This document shows positions 1 to 12,100 of a stretch of DNA of 64,000 bases, one piece after another (position 1 is the first letter of the stretch; each line of letters begins with the position of its first letter). The notes beneath the pieces were generated by a model. The model did no database searches and was not told where the DNA came from. It saw only the letters and a list, made by a program, of their open reading frames with translations. The stretch is from Daphnia carinata (Eukaryota > Arthropoda > Branchiopoda > Diplostraca > Daphniidae), in NCBI RefSeq assembly GCF_022539665.2, contig NC_081340.1, forward strand, positions 3,658,001 to 3,722,000, read 5' to 3'. The position numbers and the translations under genes were made by a program.

Positions 1-1133
1 TTGGCGAAAAAGAAAGAGAATAATAACAGGACATTATTCTCATGTTTGTGAAAAATGAGAGGATTCACGTTTGAATATGCGCCGAAAAGGTCGAACGCGG
101 GACGCGGCAATTTTATATACTGTTGTTGTTGGAAATTCACAAAGTAATTTGTTTTTCAAAATTCAAATGAAATCACTTTGGCAAAGAGCAAAGTTGTCCC
201 AAACTAGACTCCTCTAAAAGGTTAAAAAAAAAAAAAAAAAAATTCAAGAGCTCTATTTTTGGCTAATAAGAAAATCAACTAATTTTCGATTCAAATACGA
301 CGCGAAACTAGTCGCATCCAGCGTTAGATATTAAAAAGCTGCCGTGAATGGACGTCGTGTGATGCGTTCAAAGCGAGGAGCCACGGCAATCCACGGTTCG
401 TTGAAATGATCGAGTTAGTCTACATCATTGAAAGTAAAAACCTCTTTCTTGTTCTCGACGGCTATTTATATGGAGACTAACGAAATCGCCCGCGCCGCGT
501 AGACGAAAAGCATCACGAACGCGGAAACCACTCACGTTCTGCTTCGGTCCCTTCCTCTTTATCCTCCCATTTTTTTTTAACTAATAGACGGCCATCGTAA
601 GGATGAGCTCGATCGTAGATAAATACAGACATCAAGTTAGCCTTCCCCATCCGCAAAAGCCCAGTCTTCTTTCTGCACTACGGAATGAGAACGTTCCATC
701 GTTCCGCCTTCGTGATTGCTTTTAACTTGCTTACTTTCTCAAGTGTCCGAGGAAAGGAGACCTCGGGTTGACAGTTACTTTTAAATGTTATGAGCATGTC
801 TGGACAACAGCGGTGAATCTTTAGTTGAGTACCAGGTATGTTGGCCGTAAGTGGAGTCTACCAAAGGCTTTTTCGATCCCTTATACGCTTTGTTGTTTTT
901 CGCAGGTTAACATGAAGGTAATCTTAATCGTCTCGGCCTTGATAAAAGATCAAAGGCTCAGTCGTCGTGAAATTAGGGCGTTGCTATGCAACTCATGACG
1001 AAGAAAAACATTGATGTGTAGTATTTGAAAAGAAAAGGCATTTTGAATTTCAAAAAAATAGGGCAAAAGAAGTTGGAATGTTATACCAACAGTCTGCAGC
1101 CAAACCGGTGCCATAAATTCCAGACGCGTTATT

Positions 1134-1151
1134 TATATATATATATATATA
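1134..1151. repeat. (TA)9 microsatellite
   Basis: An uninterrupted TA dinucleotide run inside AT-rich non-coding DNA. Confidence 0.9.
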
Positions 1152-2377
1152 CATTTCTATTTGATGAATTCACGCGTCGTAATAATTCACAAGGGTCATC
1201 CACCTGGAGTCAACGAGTACTTTTTTTTATAGAATTCTATATCTACGCTCTCTTTTTTTTTTTTTTTTTTTTAAGATTTCAGAGTCACGCAAACGCAAAA
1301 TTAACTTTCTGGAGTCACCAAATGTCAAACATTTTTCGCTCCTTCGGCAAACGCGTGCAGAACTTCATGTAATATTAATTGATACATGCGAGGGATGAGT
1401 GATAGGCTTACGACCTAGACGGGGGTTTTCAAAACAGGCAAGCGACCCTTTTTTCTTTTCGCTTAAAACACTCGGCATTTGAAACCTTAACTTATTTATA
1501 GCAACGTAGACAAGTTTGTACACACTACTCCGCCCATCTCAAAAGCGCCTTCTTCGATTCGCCTCGTCGTCGGTTTTTATTCTTGTTTTTTTTTTTTTTT
1601 TTTTTTTTCACATATCACTACTGGGCTGGCGGATTGAAGTTCTGCCAAGTGCATTGCCGATGACACATCCCCCTCTCCCGAAAGACGTTGAGAAATGGAA
1701 CGTATGCGGCATCAAACAAAACCCTCCTGTCTGTCATTCCTTGACACCGACGCGTGTAATACCAAAGAAAATAATTGGGATAGAAGAAACTCTGTGCTAA
1801 AATAGGATCTGATTTCGGCAAACATTCTACGCACAAGTGTCAGCACTTTGCGGTTCGCAGAAAAATACAAGAATGACGAGCTGCTAACTGGCTATAATCT
1901 CGCAGAGCACGCGACACCGTGACAAGGTTCAAAGCGATGTTCGTTTCATTTGGCACAGCAACTCTTCGTTTATCAGTTCGGGCAGCTTTTTTAAAAATTC
2001 TAATGCGAATCATATCGTAGATGGACTCGCGATAGTCTCCTTGTTCGGCGTGATTGGTCTGCCGACAATCGTGAGTCACCTCCTCTGATTACAAGACAGT
2101 GTTCAAAGAAAAAAAAAAAAAAAAGGGTGGCCCGGATAAAAAAAAAAAAAATGCAATTCCCGATAAGTGAAGTGAACTTTACAGTCGGATTTTACTCGCA
2201 TTTGATCTTTTTTTTTTTTTTTTTTTTGAAGATTTCAAATGGCAAATAAAAGTCAAAAGTGAAGATGAAAGAGAAAACAATGAACGTATTTCACTATTTT
2301 ACAAGCACCTCGTTCTTGTGTTGGACGTCAAAGTATCGGCCAGTGTTTTCTCTTATTTCCTGTCTTTTAGTTCTCCT

Positions 2378-2409
2378 CCCCCCCCCCCCCCCCCCCAAAA
2401 AAAAAAAAA
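2378..2409. repeat. Poly-C run followed by poly-A run
   Basis: Nineteen C followed directly by about thirteen A. Runs of this length are error-prone in assembly, so the exact length is uncertain. Confidence 0.85.
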
Positions 2410-3303
2410 TGCATTTCCCTCCACTCTGTGCGCAGCGACGCTCAAAAATGGTTGCCGTTTCATCTTTCAATCGGGCCTTTTCTTCATGTACCGAATTTCA
2501 AGTTCACGGCGAAAAAAAAAAAATAAATAAAAAAAGAAGGAAATGACGTTTTGAATGGCAAAGAACTGTCAACGCCGGCAGCTGTGTTGACAGTCCGTTC
2601 GATGCGCCGAGTGCCAAGTAGTCATGCAGTCAAGTGCCATGTAGTTTTCGAGAAAAGAGAAGAACTCTTTATCGTCGGAGGAAGTCGAGCAAATTTCACG
2701 GCAATTCGAGTTCATTTGGCGCTTCACTCCGATCGATAGTTTATCTGCCGCAAATAAGAAGCCAAAGAAGAAAGTGAAAATTAAAAGTTGAAAAGGAAGG
2801 AAATCACATGTACCGTAGCAGAAAATACAAGACTCGGGGTGAGCAGGGGTACGTGCAATGGTTTTTTTAACGTCAATCGTCTTTGACGTTAAAAACTGTT
2901 CAAATCATTATAGCCCGTCTGATGATTGCGACTCTTTTACCCCGATGTTTTGTTCTTCATTCCGCCAAAAGTCAACGAGTCTATAATTACAGGGAAATAC
3001 AAAAAAGAGAAAGCGAGAAATCTCAATTATCCTCGAATGATAAAAGTTCACAGACTTCAAATCTCGTTCGGACGGGCGGCGGGAAAATTCAAACGAATCT
3101 CGCGCTGAGCAAAATGGAAATAGGCGTTTGACTTATTTGCATCATCCGTAATCTCGGCGAGTCGTCTTTCCTCCAGTTTTCCCCTATTCATTTACTATTG
3201 AAAATCAACCAAGCAAAAAGCTGAACCGGGTGATGATGAACGCAGACCAAAATAAGACAACACACAGCCCTCGTCTTTAAATGTCGGCAACCGTTTTCCT
3301 TCT

Positions 3304-3318
3304 CCCCCCCCCCCCCCC
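3304..3318. repeat. Poly-C run (15 nt)
   Basis: An uninterrupted C run in non-coding DNA. Confidence 0.85.
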
Positions 3319-4510
3319 GCCTTCAAAACGAAATTCTTTCGCCAGGGCAACGCTAGCATATCTATTACGTTTCGTATTTTCAGTTCTCTCGAACGATCCA
3401 TATATCGATCTCGCAAATGTTGCGACTACGTGGGTCGTTTTCCTTTTATTTTTTCTTTTACTTTAAAGCAATAACTGCGGCCGATGTTTATTGAAGGAAC
3501 CCAGGCATATGTTTGTTTCTTTTTATTATTATTTTTTTTTCTTCTCTTGGTTTCTTGTTCATCTCTTTGGTTCCCGCCCTCCCTCCCTCCCTCCAGATCT
3601 CGTAAACGACGTAAACGTAACACCAAAAAAAAATAAAGAAACTCGGACAAACATAAACAGACGCTAACAAGACGAAAAACCCCAAACCGAAAATAAGAAA
3701 GACTCATCATCGTTCACGGACTCGAGAGTTTTCCTTCTTCTTTTTTTGTTTTAACAGTGGGCATGATAGCGTAGCGTCCATTGGTCCAGAAAACTCAAAT
3801 CCTCCTTTTTCTTATTACTGAACCTTAACACCAGTGTTTGGACTCCTTCCGTCTGCTGGCGTTGGCACGGAGAAGATGGATCGTCCCCCCTTTTTTTTTC
3901 TCCCCCCACTGATCTGGCATTATGGTATATTTTCTTTTTTTTTTTTTGTGGGAGGGGGGTATGTTACATCAGTGTGGTAGTTTCGATGCATGTTCAATAG
4001 GAAATAACGTTAGCATCGTTTTGTCCGTGCTGTCCTCCCTGGGCATTTATGTATTATTATTATTTTTTTAAAACCACCGAACGGCCGGTCTACCTCCTCA
4101 CCATGGAGATACGGTATACGTGCACTTTACTGATAAATCCCGTTGCCGTGCAACGATCTTGAACGCTTGGCTTGACTAAACCCTTTTCCTTGCCCACCCT
4201 TTACTGCCCACTCCCGTAACGAAAGGTAAAGATTTACGACACATCCTCTCGAGTCATTTTGCGTAGCACCTCTTTCCTTTCTTTTTCTTTTTTCAATCGC
4301 AAAACGCAAACCTTTTTAGTACACACCACTTTATCCGTCGGCCCTTTTTATTTAATTTCACTCGCTATGTTTTTGTTTTTTTCCCTTGAAAGCTAATCAA
4401 AAGATCGTAAGGCATAGCGTAGTGCCTTTTTGGATGAATAAAAAATATGACGTTACGCGAAGCAGTCGGTGCTAAAAACGGCCATGGACAGTTCTAACGG
4501 TGGGTTCTGT

Positions 4511-4520
4511 GCCATCTAGC
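4511..4520 (-). promoter_or_regulatory. CTCF-like GCTAGATGGC match
   Basis: The minus strand reads GCTAGATGGC, the core of the arthropod CTCF recognition motif (AGATGGCGC type). It lacks the final GC, so it is a partial match found by eye. Confidence 0.25.
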
Positions 4521-4780
4521 ATATCAAACGACTCTTGCCAGATTTTCAATTTCCCTTTTTGTTTTTGGCTTTGTCCGTCATCGGTTCGAGTGGAAAGAAA
4601 AGACGAGCCCGTGATGCCAACAAACAATTTGCTATATAGGAATATGTAAATTTTTCTTTTTCTCGAAAATCCAAACGATGCGCTAGACTGGCAAACGAAT
4701 AGAAATGTTTGCTATTCGGCTTGATCTGCTCGATGATTTGAGTTTCAATATAAAAACGATCGATGTGAAACTAGACTGAC

Positions 4781-4808
4781 AAAAAAAAAAAAAAAAAAAA
4801 AAAAAAAA
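4781..4808. repeat. Poly-A run (28 nt)
   Basis: The run is followed by AT-rich sequence. I saw no retroposon body or target-site duplication beside it, so it is annotated only as a homopolymer. Confidence 0.85.
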
Positions 4809-6345
4809 TTAAGAAGAAAGAAAACGTAAACGGGTCCGACCTGGTGGTGGGATTTAAAAGTGATTTCGCGAACAGCTGGAACGGATGAAACGCAAATAAA
4901 CATTGAAAAAAAAAAAAAACGGGCTCGAGATAAAAGGCCTGCGCTGTTTTAATATGAACAAAATTGACAGGAAATTAAATATCAAAATTTACATGTTGGT
5001 TTCGTTTTAAACATCAGTCAATTTTCTTCTAATACGTTTAGAATGCCTCGTTTATTTTTCTGTTTGTTTATAAATTTCGATTATATATTTTCGAAGATTT
5101 CCCTGTTCGTTTGATATGCATAGCGAAAAATGTTTGGCAGACGCAAACGCGCCAGTCTAATAGCAAATGCATCATTGGTGTTAATCAGCGTAACAGCTTT
5201 TGGACGTGTTCTTCCCTCCACCAATTGAGCAAAATATGCCCATTTCATTAGTCTTAAGTGCCTCTAACGGCACTTGCATTTCAAGGAAAAAAATAAAACA
5301 TTAAAAGAACGCGTCTATAGCCGAACGGCAAAACACATCAAAATACCTGGCTATTGAAGCCATCGTCGTTTTATAACTCGATTAAACAACGATATGATGA
5401 TTAAACAAGAGTTTTGAAAAAGGAGTCAAGTGTCTCTAGAAAAAGGAGGAGAAACCATCAACACGGACGATCTCATCGATCACGTAATTGAGTAGGACAT
5501 ACAAGAACAAGTGGAGAAAAAGAATAGAACAGAGTGCGCAATCAGCTTTAAAAAAGATGATAGGAAGACAGCCCAGTATTTTGGTGACCCCTTTCGGTAT
5601 ACCCGACAACCCGAGCAGCCTATCGTGTCAGAGATGAATGACATGATTCAAGTGGAAGGGGGGGGGGGGCCGCGGAATTCTTTCTCGGCTCTCGTCCGAA
5701 CGGTGGTGGGTGGAAGGGTAACGGCAAAATGGCTGCGTGGGATGTACATAATATAGATGGACTATACGATGCTGCGTGAGTCGTATTACACCCTCTGTTT
5801 ATTCTTGATCTCTTCCTTTTTTCGTGTACTAGGTCAGCACCATTTTCCCTGACAGTTTTCATTCCTCGGCATCTGCTTCCGTTGCATCAGGGGCGCCCAC
5901 ATCTCGTGCCAAGGAATGCCCCGTCTGCGATCTTCTTCCCGATGCGTGTTTTTAGATATACATACATTTGCGTTCAGGCTCTTGTTTTCTAAAAAAAAAA
6001 CAAATTTTGTCGATTTCTTTTTTTCTTTTTCCCCCACGAAAAACTCCTGTAGCGCGTAAAGAGATATCGGCAAGCCGACGTTCCAAACGTCAAGCATTTT
6101 TCGATCGATGCAACAGACCGTACGCAGTGGGCTGTTTCTGGCATCAGGCATCACTGGACTTGGCTTACGCACGCCTTCTTTGATTGTACAATAGTCTGAC
6201 GATGATTGTGATGCCAAGAAAAAAAGAAAAAAGAAAAGGGGGATCCATAGCAACTGAAGTGATCGTAGTCCCCCCCCCCTTACCGTAATCGCATTTCTTA
6301 TAATTGTTTAAGACGTGGCTTTCGATGAACTGAGGAGGAGCTTAC

Positions 6346-6563
6346 CTTGAAAGAAGGAGATCAACTTGCAAAAGACATCGCCAAAGATGAAATCCCTGAG
6401 GAGCTGACCGATGAGAGTGAAAGGCATGCAGAAAACGCCCAGCAGCAAGTCGGAGATGGCCAGATTGAGCAGGAACATGTTGGTCACGGTCCGCATCCGC
6501 GTGTTCTGCAGAATCGTCAGAATCACCAGGACGTTGCCCGTAATGCCCAACAGGAAAATGATG
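6346..6563 (-). CDS. GPCR coding exon 2: TM1, TM2 and first extracellular loop
   Basis: The acceptor TTGCGTAG precedes the exon and the donor is CAAG before GTAAGC. The 218-nt exon covers TM1, the basic loop QNTRMRTVTN, TM2 and the loop GQLLRDFIFGDVFCKL. It stops just before TM3 in phase 1. Conserved class-A positions N1.50 and D2.50 and the cysteine expected to bond with extracellular loop 2 are present. Confidence 0.9.
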
Positions 6564-9101
6564 CTACGCAACGGAGACGGCCATCGAAACAACCCGAAAA
6601 AAAGAAGAAAAAAAAACAGGTGCAAGTTTTAGATCAAACGACGAAATGAAGCTGAATTAAAGGACAACATAAATGTAAGAAGGGTCACGTGATATTCAAA
6701 CTACAACCATTCATGGCGACTAGAACGTTTTTTTTTGTGTGTGTGTGTGTAATCGAAGCGTGAAACGATCCGGCGGAAGGGGGCCCATGTATGGAAGACG
6801 CCGTGAGCGTTAGAAAGCCCAAACGCGTATGTACGGCGGACCTATTGAAAATCCTTTTAACATAAGGACCCTTGTGGAAAGTTGGCCTTTTTTTCCCCCC
6901 AATTGATGTAGGCTGTCAAAAACGCTGCGAGCGACGGTGAAAATAAATGGAGAGAGTTCGATCATGGCGTTCTTTTCATCGCTATTCAAATTGAGCTGAC
7001 CGCCGATAAAAAAGCTGAACGATGGAATATGTAATCGCTTGACAGAGAATGAAAAAAAAGCGGGAGGGGGCGGGGATAGAAATTCGTATTTTGAAAAGAG
7101 TTTATTATTTGATTTCCTATCGAGGCTTTGTGTGTAAGCTTATAAGTGTCCCCCTTTAAAAAGAAATCAAGAGAACAAATTCCTTGCATTCTGGTTTGAA
7201 TGCAATCAATTTTCAATTGAATATTCTCAGCTATCCAATTTAAGCAAAATAAAATCCGAATGGGAGAAACAATAACTGGCGTCGAAATTAAAGCTCTTCT
7301 TCCTTTGACCAAAACGTCAATTATGAAACACACAATTTTGCATGTGCCCTTGTCAGTAAAAGACGGGACTCAGAAACGTCAGTCGGATCACAGTTACGCA
7401 ACTCGGGTGGACGTCGTTCAATAACAAAGCCGAACTCAATAAGTAAACAAACATTTCGCAAGAAGTCGAGCTTACCGACCAAGACACTTCTTTTTTGTTA
7501 AATAAGACGGCATCGGATTAAGCCTGTCTGATGGAAAATTCACTAATAGCCTTTGACTGGGCAAAAGCTTTTTGCCGGCAAATATAGAATATGCAAGAAC
7601 GAAATATTTCTTTTTTTTTTTAAAGCCAAGTGCTAAAGCTTCCTGAGCTTCTTACACTGTTCATCGTGCAATAATGTATTCCTCCACATTTGTGCTTAAG
7701 ATTTTTGGGAAAAGGGCATAACGAATGGTTTGGCAAAAGTGGACCATTAAAGCATACAACGTAAACGTACGTTTTGAAATGTCACGCAACGTTGGCCACT
7801 TGTTTGTTACTCACGTTTTTGAAAAATGTCTACTGCGGGGTACATGAAATTAATCAGCTGCTTTCGTCACGCGTTCTTGAATGAATTACGCAAAGTGCAC
7901 TGCGCAGTTAGCTGCCAAAAGTAAATGGAATAAAACAGAAAATAGAACAACAAAAAGAAATGCCAACTCGCTTGGGTGCAATTGGACTTTTGTAGAAACG
8001 GAGTCATCAACGACCCTGCCTCGTTTGCGGCAAAAACAAACAAAAAATGTAATTAAAAAATCGCGTTATATTCTCTTTTTATCTCGTCAAACTAACGTTC
8101 ACTATTCAAACGTTTCTCGGTTAGTAAGACGCGTGTCCAAATAGAAACACCCTCGTGCGTGAATAAATTTGCCTCCGGGAACCTCTTGAGGGACGGCTTT
8201 CAAATTCAGTATCCCTACAAATTTCATATTCTATCTTTCTACTTATTTAGCCTCTGACGTTATTCCTATTCCCTCCCCTCAAAAATTGTGATTCTCGATT
8301 CAATCTGAATTGCCGTGCAAGGTATCACCACTTGTCTGTGAACTGATTTGTAAGGCCCCGAATGCTTTCAAAAATGTTGAAAAATCAGGCGACAAAAAGA
8401 TGACATTTTCAACAGCCTCTCAGCTGCAACTGCCAGAATAAAGTTGGCGAAAAAAAATATTTACATTAGACATTCTGATTGGCAAATATGTCTGTTGACA
8501 AACTCAAGAATTTACATCTAAAAAAAAAAAGAGGCAAAAAATAAGTCAATTAGCACTCGCAAAATGAAGGGGGAAAAAGGTCCTTCCAAACCCGTGTGGA
8601 TATTACAAGGACGGACAGAGGTGACGGTCAAAAAGTTTTGACATGCACCAACTCTTTCTCAAACTGATTCATTGCGATCATATTGAAGCCTGCGCCCGCA
8701 AGCTGTGTGTGTGCATAACATGAGAAAAGGGCGGACCTGTAGAGAGGGATGCGTAGTTTGCCAGCCTCCCAAATCCAGTCGGCTGTGCTGCTGTTAATGA
8801 CCGTATCAACCGCCGATGCATTCAAGATGGATGATGCATCGGAGACGGTGGAAAACGGACCGCTAAAGTTGAGCCAGAAACTGGCCGGGTCGAGCGCGAT
8901 GGCAGATGAGCCGTCAAGTCCGCCGATAAAGTTGGCAAACGGATCATCGATAGCGTCGACAACGTCAGCGACGCCACTCCAGTTGAAGCTATTGACATAC
9001 TGGAGAAAGTCAGCGTAGTCCTTGGCGTCAATCATAGACCGGTTCACGTCTTCGACCAACCGGCCATCGCTAACCGTTGTTGAATTACCTACCAGCAGCA
9101 T
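6346..9101 (-). CDS. Cholecystokinin/sulfakinin-like peptide GPCR, N-terminal part (two exons, runs off the left edge)
   Basis: Seen: exon 8737-9101 (start codon to donor) joins in phase 2 to exon 6346-6563, rebuilding residues KLRIPLYSIIFLLGITGN across the junction. The product begins with an ectodomain of about 120 residues, then TM1 with the class-A GN (N1.50), an intracellular loop QNTRMRTVTN, TM2 with LAISD (D2.50), and a first extracellular loop ending in FCKL with the TM3-proximal cysteine. Known: the run RMRTVTNMFLLNLAISD followed by VFCMPFTL is typical of CCK/gastrin receptors and insect sulfakinin receptors, which bind sulfated peptides and couple to Gq/Gs at the plasma membrane. 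Inferred: an arthropod sulfakinin receptor. TM3-TM7 lie outside the window, so ligand type rests on TM1-TM2 only. A related neuropeptide receptor is the main alternative. Confidence 0.85.
6564..8736 (-). other. Intron of the peptide GPCR gene
   Basis: A 2.17-kb intron between the two receptor exons, bounded by GTCCGC and GTAG on the minus strand. Apart from a GT repeat at 6737-6750 and a donor-like GTAAGC on the minus strand near 7470, I see nothing in it that looks coding. Confidence 0.7.
6737..6750. repeat. (GT)7 microsatellite
   Basis: A short GT dinucleotide run in the receptor intron. Confidence 0.85.
8737..9101 (-). CDS. GPCR coding exon 1: start codon and extracellular N-terminus
   Basis: The ATG at 9101 is preceded in frame by a TAA twelve bases upstream, which supports this start. 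The exon encodes 121 residues rich in Ser, Asp and Ala with six N-glycosylation sequons (NST, NRS, NWS, NFS, NAS, NSS). No signal peptide is obvious, as is common in class A receptors. It ends CTCTACAG before GTCCGC, leaving two bases (AG) that complete a serine with the next exon. The long acidic, glycosylated N-terminus is unusual in length but fits arthropod CCK-like receptors. Confidence 0.85.
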
Positions 9102-12100
9102 CGTCACTCGTTAGCGAGCCAATTGAAGAACTTGACCCTCTGTCTACCCAAGTTCTTCCGTTTGGATAATCAATTACGATCTAAAGAAACTCTTTTTTTT
9201 TTATCTTCTATTTCAAAAATAGATCTTTTCACTCTTGGGATGACTTTTCGATTTTTTGTTGTTTTCTTTGGCTCTTGTCGTCTAGCGATCACTCCTATAG
9301 GGACACACGCACGCAGGCACTAACACGCAATTCTCCTTCTTCTTCGGCACGCACCCACACAATACCGTAATAATTAAGCACTCGTCTTTTGTGTAGAGTG
9401 AAATTAATCGAAGGGATGTTACGAAGCTCTTTTAACGCAGAGGCTTCTCTCTCTTTTCTTTTTTGGGGGGAGGGGAGGGAAGGAGGGAGTTGATGAGAAT
9501 GTTTGAAAGCAAACGAGTTTGTTTACTTTCTTATTAACAATGAATTGTCTAATTTGACACCAAAAAAAAAAAGAAATAATAAAAGAAGGGAATCACTTGA
9601 TGTTGGACAAATGGAACTTCATCCAAACTTTTCTCACGTGAGGAAACAAAAAGTTAGGAGGGAAAAAAAAGGGAGTGACAGCGCACACAACATCTCACAA
9701 ACTACCATAGAAGTCCGCCTGATTTGTTGGATACTCGTCTCTATTATTTCCAAAGTTTGACGGAAAAGGTATGGCGAAAAAAAAACAAACAAACAAACAA
9801 ACAACCAAACTACGGATGAAAATAACGGTGACTTTATGTCTCCTCCGACAACGTAAGACTAAGATTGGAACACTGTTGGTCCAACGGTGACAAGATCCGT
9901 GCGCTCCGCCCCTTTTCGGCGCGCACGGAACAACATTTCCCCACGTTTGGCGGACGGAACGCAAGCTCGTAATGCTTCAAAAAAAAAAAACAAGACACAA
10001 AAGCAGTTGATGTAGAAGACGAAAGTCTAACATCGCAACATCCTTCTCTTGCATTTCTATAGTTCCCGTTCTGTTTATTTATGAATACCCTACAACGTAC
10101 TTTCTTTTATCGTCTTCAAGGATGAGACAGCGCATGCGCCAACGTCATCAAAACTGAAGAGAATTATCAAACTGGAAACTTTCTCTCGCATGCTATACAA
10201 CACCGATGAGTATAAATGACTTGCTCGTATTTACAGTGATTGCCTATTTCGGCCCTAGGAAGAAAAAAAATAAAAAGTAAACGCGATGAGGAAAAACGAA
10301 GAGCAACCCAGCGCAGTCTATGGAACATTATTTTCTTTTTCCAATTAACCCACTTGACAGTGTCTATCCATATTTTTAGTCGGTCCTATTAAAGTTCTCT
10401 TTTTTAGGTCATCACATTTCGCTGTGTCGACAGCCAATTTCGATCGTATTTCACTTTAAACGATTGAGACGCAATGACTGTAAATGATTTCCGTTCAAAG
10501 CAAACTACGTAGTAAAAGAGAAAATAGATACCATACTCCTTTGAAATAACTAAGAGGGGAATGATAATTTTTCTTGATGCGGCTGTGTTCACGTCACCCC
10601 GCGATTGATCATTACGCATACACATCGGCATGTCGTAAAAGATAGGCCTATTGTTGCGTGTCTTACATAATATGGGAGCATGTTAAACGCGGGGCGCTCG
10701 CGTCATTGAATCACCGAATGAACAACATATATATCTACATCAGTGTGACGGCCGGCGAGGGAGTCTAGCAAGGGAAACAAAAAAAAAAAAAAAAAGGGGG
10801 GGAAGAATGTCGTGAAAGACTTCGGGTTTTGCTAGTTGTGACGACAGATAGGGCCTAGGAGGCTATTGGGACGTCGCGTCTGTCTCTTTTCTTTTTTCCC
10901 CACGACCGATAAAGCAAGAAAATACGACATTTTACGGCCATCGAAAGGGATGAAAAAAAATAAAATAAAATAAAGAGCTCACCCCATGTAGCAAGAAAGG
11001 ATGGTAAAGACTTTCTTCGACAACTGGCACGTAGGGGGGAAAGAGCTGATGGGTTATGCGTCTACAAGTTCTATAAAGGCTTACATATCGTGTCTATATA
11101 GAGGGACAGCGCCTGTCAAAGGCCGACACATCCCTACACATAACTATGAAAAACGGTTAGAGAGAGAATAGTACGTTTCACCTAAACTAGGCATTTTTTC
11201 TTCTTTTTTTTCAATTTTTGTTTCTTTATTGGATTCAAGAAGACAAAAGAAAAAAAAAGAAATTGTTTCAAGATACTCTCGTAATAAAATTTAAAGCTAA
11301 AAATGAATCGAATCAATGATCAAAAGTCAAGGCGCATTTTTATTGATGTGTCATATGTCGCTTCTTGTACGCCAATGGTAATCAATTACCATCCCACGCC
11401 CCCCCCCCATTATTTTTTCCTTTCCAATGTGGTTATTAGTCTTCGGACTGCGCAAAAAAAAATAAACACATCGTGATCGGACTCAATGACACCGTCAAGC
11501 GTTCCGCGTGTGCCAATAATAGTCTCCCGGAGCCGTTAGATGTAGCGAATCATTGCCTACGCGTACTGCAGAAAGGACGTAGTCCTCAACGAACTTCAAT
11601 TACTGTGAACGCAACGAACGACCTTCACCTGAGTTTCACCTAATTCATTTTGGCGCAAGTTGAACATTCCGTTATGCTATAGAGAAAAAAAAGAGAGTGC
11701 GCCATAATCGTAACAAGCCTGATGAATGGTAGAAGCTTTAGCTGTGTGACGGACATGATGTTGTTTTATGGCACTTCGTGTACATTAATTGCCAGTGTGG
11801 GCCCAGGCATGCTGAAAATTTCTCGTGTCTATATGTAGCTGACCGCAAAATGTCACACGGAGATGGTGTATCCGTTTGGCGAGAAGATGAATGTCTATCA
11901 GCTACGTGTGCGTTTGTACTTATATCTAGAAATTGAATAGCGTTGGTGTTCTATTTCCGCACATCCGCCTCGGTGTATACGCAAGTGACAAGACATCGTA
12001 ATGAATATCAATCAAAAATGCTGTCGGTTTTCATTCAGGCGTGTCTCTCCTTCGCTTTTACATTCGATTAATTTTTTTTTCTTCGCCCTATTTCCTTTTT

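Larger units (their letters stand above)
1..6345. other. Non-coding stretch, presumed intron of the peptide GPCR gene
   Basis: No coding exon could be supported here on either strand. The segment follows the donor of the TM2 exon of a minus-strand receptor gene, so it is most simply read as the start of its next intron. I looked for the expected TM3 exon (a SAW..ERY-type signature on the minus strand) and did not find it. The DNA is AT-rich with many A/T runs, including 28 A at 4781-4808, C runs at 2378-2396 and 3304-3318, and a TA repeat at 1134-1151. Short open frames here are dominated by homopolymer runs. Confidence 0.5.

Noticed and set aside
1025-1372. 115-codon plus-strand frame near the left edge
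   Set aside because: Starts from TTG and is dominated by a TA microsatellite and T runs; no protein-like conservation.
1-6345. TM3-TM7 exons of the peptide GPCR
   Set aside because: The minus strand was inspected for TM3 and later TM signatures and none were found, so these exons are presumed to lie beyond the left edge.
7470-7490. Minus-strand donor-like GTAAGC in the GPCR intron
   Set aside because: No acceptor-bounded exon precedes it; likely a chance match.
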